This document shows, piece by piece, positions 36,709-45,253 of a stretch of 64,000 nucleotides of DNA (positions within the stretch are counted from its first letter, which is position 1; every line of letters starts with the position of its first letter). The position numbers were made by a program, and so were the translations under genes. Location: NCBI RefSeq assembly GCF_000245795.1, contig NZ_JH601133.1:588268-652267 (forward strand), in the 5' to 3' direction. The DNA is from Facklamia languida CCUG 37842. Lineage in GTDB: Bacteria > Bacillota > Bacilli > Lactobacillales > Aerococcaceae. Below the pieces are notes generated by a model, which worked only from the letters and a program-made list of their open reading frames with translations, was not told where the DNA came from and did no database searches.

Positions 36709-36756
36709 AGAAAAAAGAGACTAGGGATCGGAGGAAATTCCTCCCCTTCCTAGCCT
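36709..36756 (-). terminator. Terminator of rpoE
   Basis: On the minus strand GGCTAGGAAGGGGAGGAA pairs with TTCCTCC..TCCCTAGTC and is followed by TCTTTTTT. It lies just past the rpoE stop. Confidence 0.75.
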
Positions 36757-36770
36757 TTAACTTTTTGGTC

Positions 36771-37436
36771 TTAATCGTCTTCCTCTTCATCGGCTTCATC
36801 CGACTCATCATCGAGGTCCTCTTCTGAATAATCTTCATCATCCGAATCTTCAAAGTCATCCTCTTCATCCAAATCAATCTCATCATCGCCTAATTCAGAT
36901 AAGTCAGAGGCATATTCATTGAGCTCTTGGTCTTCCTCGTCATCCTCTTCTTCAACATCTGCGACAAGAACTTCCATGGTATCATCGTCCTCATCCTCAT
37001 CGTCTTCGTCATCCTGGTAGTCCTCTTCTTCATAGGAAGTCTCACCATCTTCAGGGTCATCATCGTTATAATTGGTGACATCGTCCTGGTTATCTGCATA
37101 CGCGTTGTACTTACCAGAAGATTTCTTCTGGGCTTTAGGCGCTTCTTCTTCTGAAGATGTGATAATCTCTTCATCGATTTCGTCAACCGCGAACCAGGCC
37201 CGCAATCCCCATTGGTTCTCGCCCAGGGAGATGAAACGGCCATCGATATTCAAGTCCGTATAGAAACGAATCATCTTGGCTTCAACTGTTTCTTCTGCCA
37301 GATTTAAATAGTTTTGGACCGCGATTAACAACTCGGTAAAATCAATAACGGTCCCCTTCTCCTCTAGAATCGCATGCGCGACTTCAATTAAGGAAAGTTC
37401 TTCCTTAATTTGATGGTCAAATTGTGATAGTTCCAT
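36771..37436 (-). CDS. rpoE: RNA polymerase delta subunit
   Basis: A 221-residue RpoE. The first about 90 residues are the folded HARE-HTH domain (ELSLIEVAHAILEEKGTVIDFTELL ... DLNIDGRFISLGENQWGLRAWF). From about residue 95 to the end it is almost all Asp and Glu, longer than the Bacillus tail. Delta is a Gram-positive polymerase subunit that speeds recycling and weakens nucleic-acid binding. AAGGAGG precedes the ATG. It is 37 nt downstream of the YwiB gene, as in Bacillus where ywiB and rpoE are near. Confidence 0.95.
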   Translation of the reverse strand: MELSQFDHQIKEELSLIEVAHAILEEKGTVIDFTELLIAVQNYLNLAEETVEAKMIRFYTDLNIDGRFISLGENQWGLRAWFAVDEIDEEIITSSEEEAPKAQKKSSGKYNAYADNQDDVTNYNDDDPEDGETSYEEEDYQDDEDDEDEDDDTMEVLVADVEEEDDEEDQELNEYASDLSELGDDEIDLDEEDDFEDSDDEDYSEEDLDDESDEADEEEDD

Positions 37437-37473
37437 GCTCAGCCTCCTTATTCTTCTTCCTTATCCTATCCTT

Positions 37474-37890
37474 TTAATCGCTGAATTTCAATTGAAAATA
37501 GTAATCCCCCAGCAAATGGTCCCCCTGTTTAATTTGATAGGCCACACTGAGACTTGAGGGGGCCGGTGCCACCCCCTTGACGTCTTGCGTCAAGATCGTT
37601 AAAGGCCACTCTCCTTGAGGGGTTTGATAGCGGGAGAAGGTCGGCCTTAAGGGATTAAAGACCAATTGGTGGTGGGGTTGGTGTATTTCGACGTAAGGGG
37701 TCCCTGGTCTTGCTTGCGGATACCATTTGATGGTGATTTCAACACCGTCTTGATCGTAATAGGTTAAGCACGAATAGGTTCTCAGAACAAGCAGGTCTCC
37801 TTCTGTCTCCAGATGAAAAGTATCTTTTTCTTGACTATGTGCATAGTGAATCCTTTGGTGGACTTGGATCTTGATCCTCTTACGTTCCAT
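37474..37890 (-). CDS. YwiB/DUF1934 family calycin-like protein
   Basis: A 138-residue small beta-barrel protein matching DUF1934 (YwiB): RIKIQVHQRIHYAHSQEKDTFHLETEGDL start, then YYDQDGVEITIKWYP, and a C-terminal strand pair SLSVAYQIKQGDHLLGDYYFQLKF. The family's function is unknown; the fold is calycin-like. It lies between a tRNA gene and rpoE on the same strand. Confidence 0.8.
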   Translation of the reverse strand: MERKRIKIQVHQRIHYAHSQEKDTFHLETEGDLLVLRTYSCLTYYDQDGVEITIKWYPQARPGTPYVEIHQPHHQLVFNPLRPTFSRYQTPQGEWPLTILTQDVKGVAPAPSSLSVAYQIKQGDHLLGDYYFQLKFSD

Positions 37891-37917
37891 AATACCCTCT
37901 CAATCTTATCTAATCCA

Positions 37918-37990
37918 TACACCAAGACGGACTCGAACCATCATCTTTCGCTTAGGAGGCGAGAGCTCTATCCCGTTGAGCTATTGGTGC
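37918..37990 (-). tRNA. tRNA-Arg (anticodon CCU)
   Basis: I folded the reverse strand by hand. Acceptor GCACCAA pairs with TTGGTGT (one G-U), D stem GCTC/GAGC, anticodon loop CTCCTAA giving CCU for AGG, T arm GATGG-TTCGAGT-CCGTC, discriminator A, no encoded CCA. The first anticodon-stem pair is a C-A mismatch; all other stems are sound. It lies 27 nt upstream of the YwiB gene. Confidence 0.9.
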
Positions 37991-38100
37991 AACATACAAA
38001 GTAAGCCCCTTTAAGTCTTTCATATAATTATAAAACAAAATTTGTTATAATAAAAGAGCAAGAGCATTGAACAATTTATCAATTTAAGGAGCGTTCGTCA

Positions 38101-38970
38101 ATGTCCCAAATTAATGACCAAATATTTATTCAAGACCATCAGTGGTTAATTTTTCAAGAACAAGAGAATCCTCGCAAGGACCAACGGGATGTGGCCTTGG
38201 CCTATCAAGACGCCTTCTTACGTTATATCTTAGACTATAATGACCGCCATCCAGAAGGGTGTCCTCATGCCATTCTTCACTTCTATCCAATCTTCACACC
38301 CACTGTTTATCTAGGGGCCAAGGACAAGCTCCTAAAGAACTTTCCAGCGGCGGTTGACTACTTAAACCAAGCAGGTCATACGGTCTCGCTTAGACCCCAT
38401 GGTGGCCTTGCTGTGGTTGAGGATGAAGGAATTATTAACCTTGGGATCGCAACTGACAGCCGCCACATTGACCTTTCGATTGACGCTGCCTATCAGTTGT
38501 TTATCGACATCGTCCAACGCACCTTAACCGATTATGACTTAAAGGTAGAAGCCTATGAAATTATCGACTCCTACTGCCCAGGTAAGTATGACATTGTCGT
38601 AGCTGGCAAGAAGATCGGGGGCATTGCCCAACGCCGCTATAAAGAAGCCGTGACCACCGCTGCTTATATCGGCTTAAACGGCGATCAAATCCAGCGGGGA
38701 GAAATGATTAAACAATTCTACCAGATCGGTGAATTTGATGACCGGTATCCAAGGATCAACCCCCATTCCATGACCACCTTGTCGGACTTGACAGGTCAGG
38801 AAATAACGGTTGCTCACTATCAAGACCAGGTCATACAGACCTTCCAGCAGCTCTCACAAGTAAGGCTAGGCGACTACCAAGACCCAGTGCTTGAAGCCTT
38901 CTACCAGCCCCTCTATGAGAAGGCTTATCAAAAGAGCCAGAAAATCCAAGTCAACGAAGTCAATGCTTAA
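38101..38970 (+). CDS. lipL: Octanoyl-[GcvH]:protein N-octanoyltransferase (LipL-type)
   Basis: A 289-residue protein of the biotin/lipoate ligase fold. It shows TVYLGAKDKL, RPHGGLAVVEDEGIINLGIA and the sequence SYCPGKYDIVVAGKKIGGIAQRR, in which the Cys corresponds to the catalytic Cys of B. subtilis LipL and Lys/Gln-Arg-Arg follow. LipL moves octanoyl from GcvH to E2 subunits by an amidotransfer; a lipoate ligase role is less likely given that Cys. The plain frame starts with AAGGAGCG and no obvious partner except the HD-domain gene 5 nt later. Confidence 0.85.
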   Translation: MSQINDQIFIQDHQWLIFQEQENPRKDQRDVALAYQDAFLRYILDYNDRHPEGCPHAILHFYPIFTPTVYLGAKDKLLKNFPAAVDYLNQAGHTVSLRPHGGLAVVEDEGIINLGIATDSRHIDLSIDAAYQLFIDIVQRTLTDYDLKVEAYEIIDSYCPGKYDIVVAGKKIGGIAQRRYKEAVTTAAYIGLNGDQIQRGEMIKQFYQIGEFDDRYPRINPHSMTTLSDLTGQEITVAHYQDQVIQTFQQLSQVRLGDYQDPVLEAFYQPLYEKAYQKSQKIQVNEVNA

Positions 38971-38984
38971 GAGAGGTGATGAAG

Positions 38985-40388
38985 ATGTCGACTTTTCAAG
39001 ATAAGTTAGCGGCACAGCGGTTGTCCCGTGAGAAAGTCTTTCGCGATCCAGTCCATGACTATATACATATCCGTGACCGTCTCATCATAGAATTAGTGGA
39101 TACACGAGAATTTCAACGCTTAAGAAGAATCAAGCAATTAGGGACGTCTTCCTACACCTTCCATGGTGCTGAGCATTCCCGGTTTAACCATTCTATGGGA
39201 GTTTACGAAGTCACCCGACGGATTATCAGCCAGTTTGACCGTAATTATCCTTCGACGTCGGCCCACGATGGCCTCTGGCGCCAGGAAGAACGCATGGTCG
39301 CCCTCTGCGCAGCCCTCCTCCATGACATCGGCCACGGCCCCTTCTCCCATACCTTTGAAGGAATCTTCAATACCGATCATGAGGCATTAACCCAACAGAT
39401 CATCACCTCGCCACAAACAGAAGTCAACCAAGTGCTACGACAATTAGGCGAAGACTTCCCTTTCAAGGTTGCCAGCGTCATCAATAAGACTTATCCCAAC
39501 CAACAAGTCGTTCAACTCATCTCCAGCCAACTGGATGCCGACCGCATGGATTACCTCTTAAGGGATGCCTTTTATTCTGGAGTATCCTATGGGGCCTTCG
39601 ATCTGGACCGCATTTCCCGGGTCATCCGGCCTTTTAACCATAAGATCGCCTTTGATTTTTCTGGTATGCATGCCGTTGAAGATTACATTACCAGCCGTTA
39701 CCAAATGTATATGCAAGTCTACTTTCACCCTGTATCAAGGGGGATGGAGCAAGTCCTGAAAGGTCTACTGGCAAGAGCTAGGGACTGCTACCTCGGCCTC
39801 CATGGTGCCCTGGCTATTCAAGGTCCCCTGAGGCTCTTAGAGCCTTTTCTCAAGGGGCAGTGGACATTAGAGGATTATCTGAAATTAGATGACCATGTCA
39901 TGAACGCATACTTCATTCATTGGTTAGACGAAGCAGATCCGGTCCTACAAGACCTGGCCTACCGGGTGATCAATCGTAAGCCTTTCAAGTCAATCATCAC
40001 CACCAAGGAAGACCAAGAAGAACTCCGCCTAGCCCTTTATCAGGAGCTCTTTGCCGCTGGCTACAATGCTGATTATTATCTGAATGATGACTCAAGCTTC
40101 GACTTACCTTATGATTATTACCGTCCCTTCCACCAGAGTAATCGAATCCAGATCGACTTAGTCACCAAGACCAACCAGGTCGTCGAATTATCACAGGTTT
40201 CTAGCCTGGTCCACTCCTTAGCCGGTCAAGTACGGGGCGACCGCCGCCTCTTCTTCCCTAAGGAATTAATCAAACACCTGGAACAAATCCCAGCAGACCA
40301 ACTCAATGAACAACAGAAACTGATTCTAGTTGCCTACATTAATGAACGAAATGACGTGACCCATAATATTCAAGAACGGCTGTTCTAG
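38985..40388 (+). CDS. HD-domain phosphohydrolase (YwfO family)
   Basis: About 467 residues. The HD motif is intact: HDIGHGPFSHTFEG near residue 110, with an upstream His in FNHSMGVYEVTRRI and a later Asp in SSQLDADRMDYLLRDAFYSGVSYG. These are ligands for the two-metal centre of dNTPase-like HD enzymes. The family is related to SAMHD1/dGTPases; the true substrate is unknown. I chose ATG 38985 (8 nt after GAGAGGTG) rather than GTG 38976. It is followed by the Nudix gene, a pairing that suggests nucleotide clean-up. Confidence 0.9.
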   Translation: MSTFQDKLAAQRLSREKVFRDPVHDYIHIRDRLIIELVDTREFQRLRRIKQLGTSSYTFHGAEHSRFNHSMGVYEVTRRIISQFDRNYPSTSAHDGLWRQEERMVALCAALLHDIGHGPFSHTFEGIFNTDHEALTQQIITSPQTEVNQVLRQLGEDFPFKVASVINKTYPNQQVVQLISSQLDADRMDYLLRDAFYSGVSYGAFDLDRISRVIRPFNHKIAFDFSGMHAVEDYITSRYQMYMQVYFHPVSRGMEQVLKGLLARARDCYLGLHGALAIQGPLRLLEPFLKGQWTLEDYLKLDDHVMNAYFIHWLDEADPVLQDLAYRVINRKPFKSIITTKEDQEELRLALYQELFAAGYNADYYLNDDSSFDLPYDYYRPFHQSNRIQIDLVTKTNQVVELSQVSSLVHSLAGQVRGDRRLFFPKELIKHLEQIPADQLNEQQKLILVAYINERNDVTHNIQERLF

Positions 40389-40399
40389 AAAGGACCCTT

Positions 40400-40813
40400 A
40401 TGAAACACGAAAAATCCTGTGGTGCCATCCTCTATCAAACGACAGACCAAGGACCTCTTTATCTACTGATCAAACACCAAAATGGCGGCCATTGGGCCTT
40501 CACTAAAGGACACGTAGAGGGCAGTGAAAGCGAAATCGAAACGGCCCAAAGAGAGATCCAAGAAGAGGTGGGACTCACCGTCACCATTAACCCACACTTC
40601 CGGAAAACCACTACCTATTCACCTAAAGAGGGAGTGGATAAAGAAGTGGTCTATTTTCTTGCACCTGTAACAGAGGGAGCCATCACAGTCCAAGAAGAAG
40701 AAGTCCGTCAATTCGCCTGGCTGTCCTATGACCAGGCCTTGGACCGATTATCCTACCCCAACGACCAAGCCCTCCTAAGAGAGGCTGAAGCCTATCTCAA
40801 GTCCCTCAACTAA
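40400..40813 (+). CDS. Nudix hydrolase
   Basis: A 137-residue single-domain Nudix protein. The box GHVEGSESEIETAQREIQEEVGL fits Gx5Ex7REUxEExGU exactly. The start KHEKSCGAILYQ and short length fit Ap4A-hydrolase-like or MutT-like members that hydrolyse nucleoside diphosphate derivatives. The exact substrate is not readable. It is 11 nt after the HD gene and ends the operon before a strong terminator. Confidence 0.92.
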   Translation: MKHEKSCGAILYQTTDQGPLYLLIKHQNGGHWAFTKGHVEGSESEIETAQREIQEEVGLTVTINPHFRKTTTYSPKEGVDKEVVYFLAPVTEGAITVQEEEVRQFAWLSYDQALDRLSYPNDQALLREAEAYLKSLN

Positions 40814-40874
40814 GGGGGACTCCTCCCATTCCCGCTTTTCGCTCTCGATCACACGGTCCCCAAAGTTCTCAATC

Positions 40875-40916
40875 AATCCGCCTAATCGTTCAGTCCAACG
40901 AATAGGCGGATTTTTT
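40875..40916 (+). terminator. Terminator of the lipL-HD-Nudix operon
   Basis: AATCCGCCTA (40875-40884) pairs with TAGGCGGATT (40903-40912) with an inner TCGTT/AACGA stem, followed by TTTTTTG. Confidence 0.85.
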
Positions 40917-40932
40917 GTCAGATCTAAGTCAA

Positions 40933-40971
40933 ATAGGGTGGAGAGAAGACCCTTTCTTCTCTCCACCCTAT
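40933..40971. terminator. Perfect 17-bp hairpin between convergent genes
   Basis: ATAGGGTGGAGAGAAGA (40933-40949) is repeated in exact inverse at 40955-40971 across a 5-nt loop. It is purine-rich on one arm and longer than normal terminator stems. On the minus strand TTTGACTT follows, so it may be the terminator of the downstream membrane protein gene. Confidence 0.6.
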
Positions 40972-41032
40972 AAAGGTTTATTTGTTATTCTCCTACATCC
41001 AGCACCATGATTTGTGAAAGCATCCTAAGCGC

Positions 41033-41854
41033 TTACTGGTCAACAGAGTCTTCCGCTTCTAGTGGCGCTTCAACAATCAAAACGCCCCGTTCTTTATCTG
41101 CTTCAGGCGCTTTTGCTTCACTCGCTTGGAGGTCTGCGGGGTCTCGATCTGCCACGACAGCTTCTGGTTGGTCCACGATCTGCCGATCAAATACATCCGA
41201 CGCTCCAGATACCATCCTTTCAGACGCTGCTGGTTCATTTGCTTCGGCAGAACCCATATCGATTGGGTCATCTAGAGTGGTCGCTTTCTCTTTACCCTCT
41301 AAGTCCTGGTCGAATGGATCATGGTCTCCTGGGGTCACTCTTTCAGACTCGGCTGCTTGTTCTAAGTCTGTATTGAGCGAATCCTGTAATGAATCTTGTG
41401 ATGAACCAACGACTTGGCCAGTTGCTAAATCAAAATCCCCTTCTTGAGTATAATCATTCGGATGGTCCAGCGTGTCGACAGTGTTAACTGGATCTTCTTG
41501 CGCTTTAGACCGGCTGTTCATGTAATACTGATAACCAAAGTAGATCAGTAGAACTAAACCACAGATAATCAGGATGGCGGTGAAGACACGGTCCCAATTG
41601 ACAGTTAACCAGCCATTAAAGATGGCCACAACCAAAATAGCTAAAGCAGAAAAGCCAATATGCATGGCGAGTTTTTGCGAGAAAGTCATGGACTTAAGAT
41701 TATAAATCAAAAACAGCAGGCCTAAAACGATTCCTAACACAATGACCGATAAATAAGTATAAATTTGAGGTACTCCCCAGTGATTAACAAAGCCAAAAAC
41801 CAACAAGGTCGCTAGTAACCCATATTGAATTAAAGAGCCAACGCGTTTAAACAT
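41033..41854 (-). CDS. Membrane protein with long acidic cytoplasmic tail, unknown
   Basis: A 273-residue protein. Four hydrophobic helices (about residues 8-25, 32-52, 63-82, 90-109) are followed by about 160 residues of acidic, low-complexity sequence rich in Asp, Glu, Ala and Ser. The helical part is short and has no motif that I recognise. AGGAGGAAGAAC precedes the ATG. It lies on the same strand as, and downstream of, metNIQ but past the terminator of that operon. Confidence 0.6.
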   Translation of the reverse strand: MFKRVGSLIQYGLLATLLVFGFVNHWGVPQIYTYLSVIVLGIVLGLLFLIYNLKSMTFSQKLAMHIGFSALAILVVAIFNGWLTVNWDRVFTAILIICGLVLLIYFGYQYYMNSRSKAQEDPVNTVDTLDHPNDYTQEGDFDLATGQVVGSSQDSLQDSLNTDLEQAAESERVTPGDHDPFDQDLEGKEKATTLDDPIDMGSAEANEPAASERMVSGASDVFDRQIVDQPEAVVADRDPADLQASEAKAPEADKERGVLIVEAPLEAEDSVDQ

Positions 41855-41936
41855 GTTCTTCCTCCTTTAATAAATCCGATACTAGCTTTATTATAACACA
41901 GAATATTTAAATTCTGCTGGCTAAGCCCTCAAGTTC

Positions 41937-41974
41937 AAAAAAAAATCAGTGATAAGGCACCCCTTATCACTGAT
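41937..41974 (-). terminator. Terminator of the metNIQ operon
   Basis: On the minus strand ATCAGTGATAAGG pairs perfectly (13 bp) with CCTTATCACTGAT around a 4-nt loop, followed by a T9 run. Confidence 0.92.
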
Positions 41975-41984
41975 AATTGATTGG

Positions 41985-42938
41985 CTATTCAGCACTTGTT
42001 GCTTCCGCTTCTTCACTTTCTTCTTCAGCTACTTCTGCTTCGCTTTCTTCTGTTGCTTCTTCATCACTTGCTTCTTCAGTTGCTTCGTTACTTAATTCAA
42101 GAGGTAGAGGATCTTCATCAGACCAAGCAGGAACATCTGATCCTTTAGATACTTCATTTAACTTATCAACCGTTTCTTGGGTTTGATACAATTCGACAAT
42201 ATGTAAGTAGAGAGGATTGTTGATGGCATCGCCTCTTGTTGCAATCACATTCTTATAGCTTTCTGGTAATTGAGTGATATCTTCTGCATCTGAGAAGATG
42301 GACTGGTCATCTGTTAAACCTGCATCATTGGCAAAGTTATTGTTGATCGCCGCAACCGTTACATCTGGTAAAGAGCTTGCGAGTTGGCCAGCTTCAAGTT
42401 CTTCAAATTCTAAATTCAAGTCATTCTTGGTAACATCCGCGACCGTTGGAAGAATTCCTGCTTCATCCGCAACTTCAATCACTCCTGCTTGCTCGAGCGC
42501 TAATAAGGCACGGCCTCCATTAGTGGGATCGTTTGGAATAGCAATCGTATCCCCTTCAGCTAACTCGTCTAGTGATTGAATCTTCTCAGAATAAAGTTTC
42601 AAGGGAGCAACATAGGTGAATCCGATCGGTTGCAGGTCGCCGTCATTCGATTGGTTCCAATCGTTGAGAAACTCTACGTGCTGAAAGGCATTCAAATCAA
42701 GTGAGCCATCTGCTAAAGCGACGTTTGGTTGCACATAATCGTTAAAGAGGACTAAATCGATCGTGATCCCTTCCTCAGCCGCACGACTGGCTACGTCTTT
42801 CCAGACCTCTTCTTCATATTCAGAAGCAACCCCAACCGTCACCGTTTCGCCCTCAAATTCACCTTGTGCATGAAGACCAGGAACAACCAAACCACCTAAT
42901 AAAAGACCTGCAGCAAATGTTTTAATTAATTTTTTCAT
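41985..42938 (-). CDS. metQ: Methionine ABC transporter binding protein without lipobox
   Basis: About 317 residues from ATG 42938 (MKKLIKTF), preceded by AAAGGAGAAGATAC; the longer frame has no site. Residues about 30-280 match MetQ (VTVGVASEYEEEVWKDVASRAAEE, DYVQPNVALADGSLDLNAFQHVEFLNDW). MetQ of Gram-positives is normally a lipoprotein, but this signal peptide ends VVPGLHAQG with no cysteine, so the protein should be cleaved by the ordinary signal peptidase and be unanchored unless something else holds it. The last about 35 residues are a Glu/Ala/Ser-rich acidic tail, also unusual. The operon and T-box indicate methionine uptake. Confidence 0.88.
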   Translation of the reverse strand: MKKLIKTFAAGLLLGGLVVPGLHAQGEFEGETVTVGVASEYEEEVWKDVASRAAEEGITIDLVLFNDYVQPNVALADGSLDLNAFQHVEFLNDWNQSNDGDLQPIGFTYVAPLKLYSEKIQSLDELAEGDTIAIPNDPTNGGRALLALEQAGVIEVADEAGILPTVADVTKNDLNLEFEELEAGQLASSLPDVTVAAINNNFANDAGLTDDQSIFSDAEDITQLPESYKNVIATRGDAINNPLYLHIVELYQTQETVDKLNEVSKGSDVPAWSDEDPLPLELSNEATEEASDEEATEESEAEVAEEESEEAEATSAE

Positions 42939-43026
42939 TGTATCTTCTCCTTTTTTTATCTTGGTAATAGCAACATGAGACATTGGAAGGTCCACGAGCG
43001 CACCACCCCCTTTAAGGTATTCTTGA

Positions 43027-43767
43027 TCAATGTTTATGTTCACTCATTCGGATCAATTGGTTAAAGATCAACTGACTGATAAAGACAATCAAGAGGATCA
43101 AGACGGTAGCAACCAGGATCACATCCATCCGACTGCGCTGGTAACCACGCGCAATCGCAACAGTTCCCAGTCCTCCTCCCCCGACGACCCCCGCCATGGC
43201 CGTTAGGCCAATGACATTGATGATGGTCGAGGCGGATACCCGTAACAAGGCGGGCAGCCCTTCACGCAGGTAAACTCGGAAGATAATCCCCATGGGCGAA
43301 GACCCCATGGCTTCCGCCGCTTCGATTACGCCCGGATTCACTTCCAGTAAGGCGATCTCAACCTGTCGGCCAAAGAAAGGGATGGTCCCGATAATAATGG
43401 GCACTGAGGCTGCTGTCGGTCCGATCGACTTCCCGACTATCAACCGGGTAAAATTCACCAGAAGTGCCAGCAGAATAATAAAAGGTATGGAACGGAAGAT
43501 GTTAATTAAACTGTCCAAGACTTTATAAGTTGGCCGGTGGCTCAAGATCCCCTTCGAACCCGTCACGGTCATAATAATGCCGATGATTAATCCGATCAAT
43601 CCAGCAAAGACAATCGTCAAGCCCAACATGTATAAGGTCTCCAGGAAGGCCACTACAAACTCATCCAACAAGGGCCAGGCATTCGGTAACCAAGCTTCCA
43701 TCTGGTCAGAAAATCCAGGAAACCGTTGGCTAATCGCATCCAACCAATGAATCTTTAAATTATCCAT
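43027..43767 (-). CDS. metI: Methionine ABC transporter permease
   Basis: About 246 residues. Five helices with the MetI segment PFFGRQVEIALLEVNPGVIEAAEAMGSSPMGIIFRVYLREGLPALL, the ATPase-contact loop. ATG 43767 (MDNLKIHW) has GAGGAGGTGG upstream and overlaps the metN stop by 8 bp (ATGGATAA), so translation is coupled. It is followed by metQ after 88 nt. Confidence 0.95.
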   Translation of the reverse strand: MDNLKIHWLDAISQRFPGFSDQMEAWLPNAWPLLDEFVVAFLETLYMLGLTIVFAGLIGLIIGIIMTVTGSKGILSHRPTYKVLDSLINIFRSIPFIILLALLVNFTRLIVGKSIGPTAASVPIIIGTIPFFGRQVEIALLEVNPGVIEAAEAMGSSPMGIIFRVYLREGLPALLRVSASTIINVIGLTAMAGVVGGGGLGTVAIARGYQRSRMDVILVATVLILLIVFISQLIFNQLIRMSEHKH

Positions 43768-44812
43768 GGGCCACCTCCTCTTCTGGATCAATTAATTCAA
43801 TCGCTACTTGTCTGCCTTCTAATGAGGCAAGCGCCCGCTGTAAGTTCTCTTCACTCGCTTCAATCGACACTAATAAGTTACCTACCGGCACTCCTTGAAG
43901 GACTTCGACATTGCCATAGAGAATACTAATTATAACCTGATAGTCTGCCACTAATTGGGCAATAATGGGTTGCGTCGTATCCTGACCTTGATAGGTCAAC
44001 CGCGCCAACTTCAAAGGCCCTTTCCCTGATACATCCCGCATCTTATCCAAGACAACTTTAATCTCTCGGTCAAAATGAGTGGCCGTGTCAATAAATTCCT
44101 TGGTTAATTGGTTCTTAGGTTGGGTAAAGATATCGACAATCGACCCTTCCTCCAAGATTCGGCCTTGCTCCATCACAGCTACCCGATGGCACAGGTCTTT
44201 AACCACTGCCATTTCATGGGTGATCATCACGATGGTAAGCCCCAAGGTCTGGTTTAACTCCCGCAACAAGTCAAGAATGGACTGGGTCGTCTTGGGATCT
44301 AGCGCAGAAGTGGCTTCATCACACAGGAGGATATCTGGGTCATTGGCTAGGGCTCTGGCGATGGCCACACGTTGTTTCTGGCCACCAGATAGCTGACTCG
44401 GATAAGCGGCCATCTTATCCTCTAAGCCAACTAATGCGAGCAAGGATGCAACCTTTTCAGCCTTTTGCTTATTCGTTAGCTTGGATCCCTTCAAGGGAAA
44501 AGCCACATTATCAGCAATGGTTCTGGATTCCATCAGGTTGAAGTGTTGGAAGATCATGCCGATTTTCTTACGGGCTTGCCGCAATTGACGGCTGGACAGA
44601 TCGAGTAAGGACTGCTGATTCACAATCACTTGTCCTTGACTTGGACGCTGTAAGAGATTAATGGTCCGAACCAATGTGGACTTGCCTGCCCCCGAATAAC
44701 CGACAATCCCATAGATTTCGCCTGCTTCAATCTTCAAGCTAACATCCTCAACCGCCTTAATCGTGCGTCCTTCTTGGTCAAAGGTGACATGAATTTGCTT
44801 TAATTCAATCAT
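43760..44812 (-). CDS. metN: Methionine ABC transporter ATP-binding protein
   Basis: A 350-residue MetN. Walker A YSGAGKSTLVRTINLL, Q-loop FQHFNLM, signature LSGGQKQRVAIARAL, Walker B LLCDEATSALD, and a C-terminal NIL domain (about residues 270-345) that senses methionine in the family. GGGAGG lies before the ATG. It heads the metNIQ operon and is controlled by the T-box leader just upstream. Confidence 0.96.
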   Translation of the reverse strand: MIELKQIHVTFDQEGRTIKAVEDVSLKIEAGEIYGIVGYSGAGKSTLVRTINLLQRPSQGQVIVNQQSLLDLSSRQLRQARKKIGMIFQHFNLMESRTIADNVAFPLKGSKLTNKQKAEKVASLLALVGLEDKMAAYPSQLSGGQKQRVAIARALANDPDILLCDEATSALDPKTTQSILDLLRELNQTLGLTIVMITHEMAVVKDLCHRVAVMEQGRILEEGSIVDIFTQPKNQLTKEFIDTATHFDREIKVVLDKMRDVSGKGPLKLARLTYQGQDTTQPIIAQLVADYQVIISILYGNVEVLQGVPVGNLLVSIEASEENLQRALASLEGRQVAIELIDPEEEVAHG

Positions 44813-44840
44813 AGGCCTCCCTCTTTCTCCTTTAGATAAT

Positions 44841-45145
44841 AAAAAAACACTCCCATCCTACAAAAAGGACGCGAGTTCTACTCCGTGGTACCACCTTAAT
44901 TCATATTTCCATTGCTGGAATTACCTCAACCCGTACATTCTCTAATCAGAGTTCATATACCGGTGCCTGATTAACGGTAGCAGCCGTCTATCCTTATTGC
45001 CGACATGCATTCAGGATAGCCACTCGGTGGCCATTTTCAATCGCTCTAAATTACTCATTTCCACCAACCATGAGCTCTCTTGGAAATCATTGCGATTTAC
45101 TTTCCACTTCTTCGTGTTTCAATTAATACATTCTTATCTTAGCTT
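44841..45145 (-). ncRNA. T-box leader riboswitch of metNIQ (probable Met specifier)
   Basis: On the minus strand it has the T-box motif AAGGTGGTACCACG (44896-44883 region) and, after it, a terminator hairpin ACTC..TCCT / AGGA..GAGT with TTTTTTT just before metN. Upstream is a stem-I-like AGAGAGCTCATGGTTGGTGG distal region. AATGG at 45034-45030 would place ATG (45034-45032) as the specifier, fitting a methionine transporter. In T-boxes an uncharged tRNA stabilises the antiterminator. The specifier assignment is inferred. Confidence 0.88.
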
Positions 45146-45164
45146 GTGTTTTTTTAATTGTCAA
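45136..45164 (-). promoter_or_regulatory. Promoter of the metNIQ T-box leader
   Basis: Minus strand TTGACA (45164-45159), 17 nt, TAAGAT (45141-45136). It is the same -10 variant as the znuCB promoter. Confidence 0.75.
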
Positions 45165-45253
45165 CTCATTTTTATAATTTTTAGTCTGTAGGTTCAAGAT
45201 ATCAAATAAAGGTCCTCGATCAATTATCAATTTATAAACGAAAGGAAATAACC

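Noticed and set aside
41007..41447. Plus-strand open frames over the acidic membrane protein gene
   Set aside because: They are antisense shadows of acidic, low-complexity codons; no ribosome site or family match supports them.
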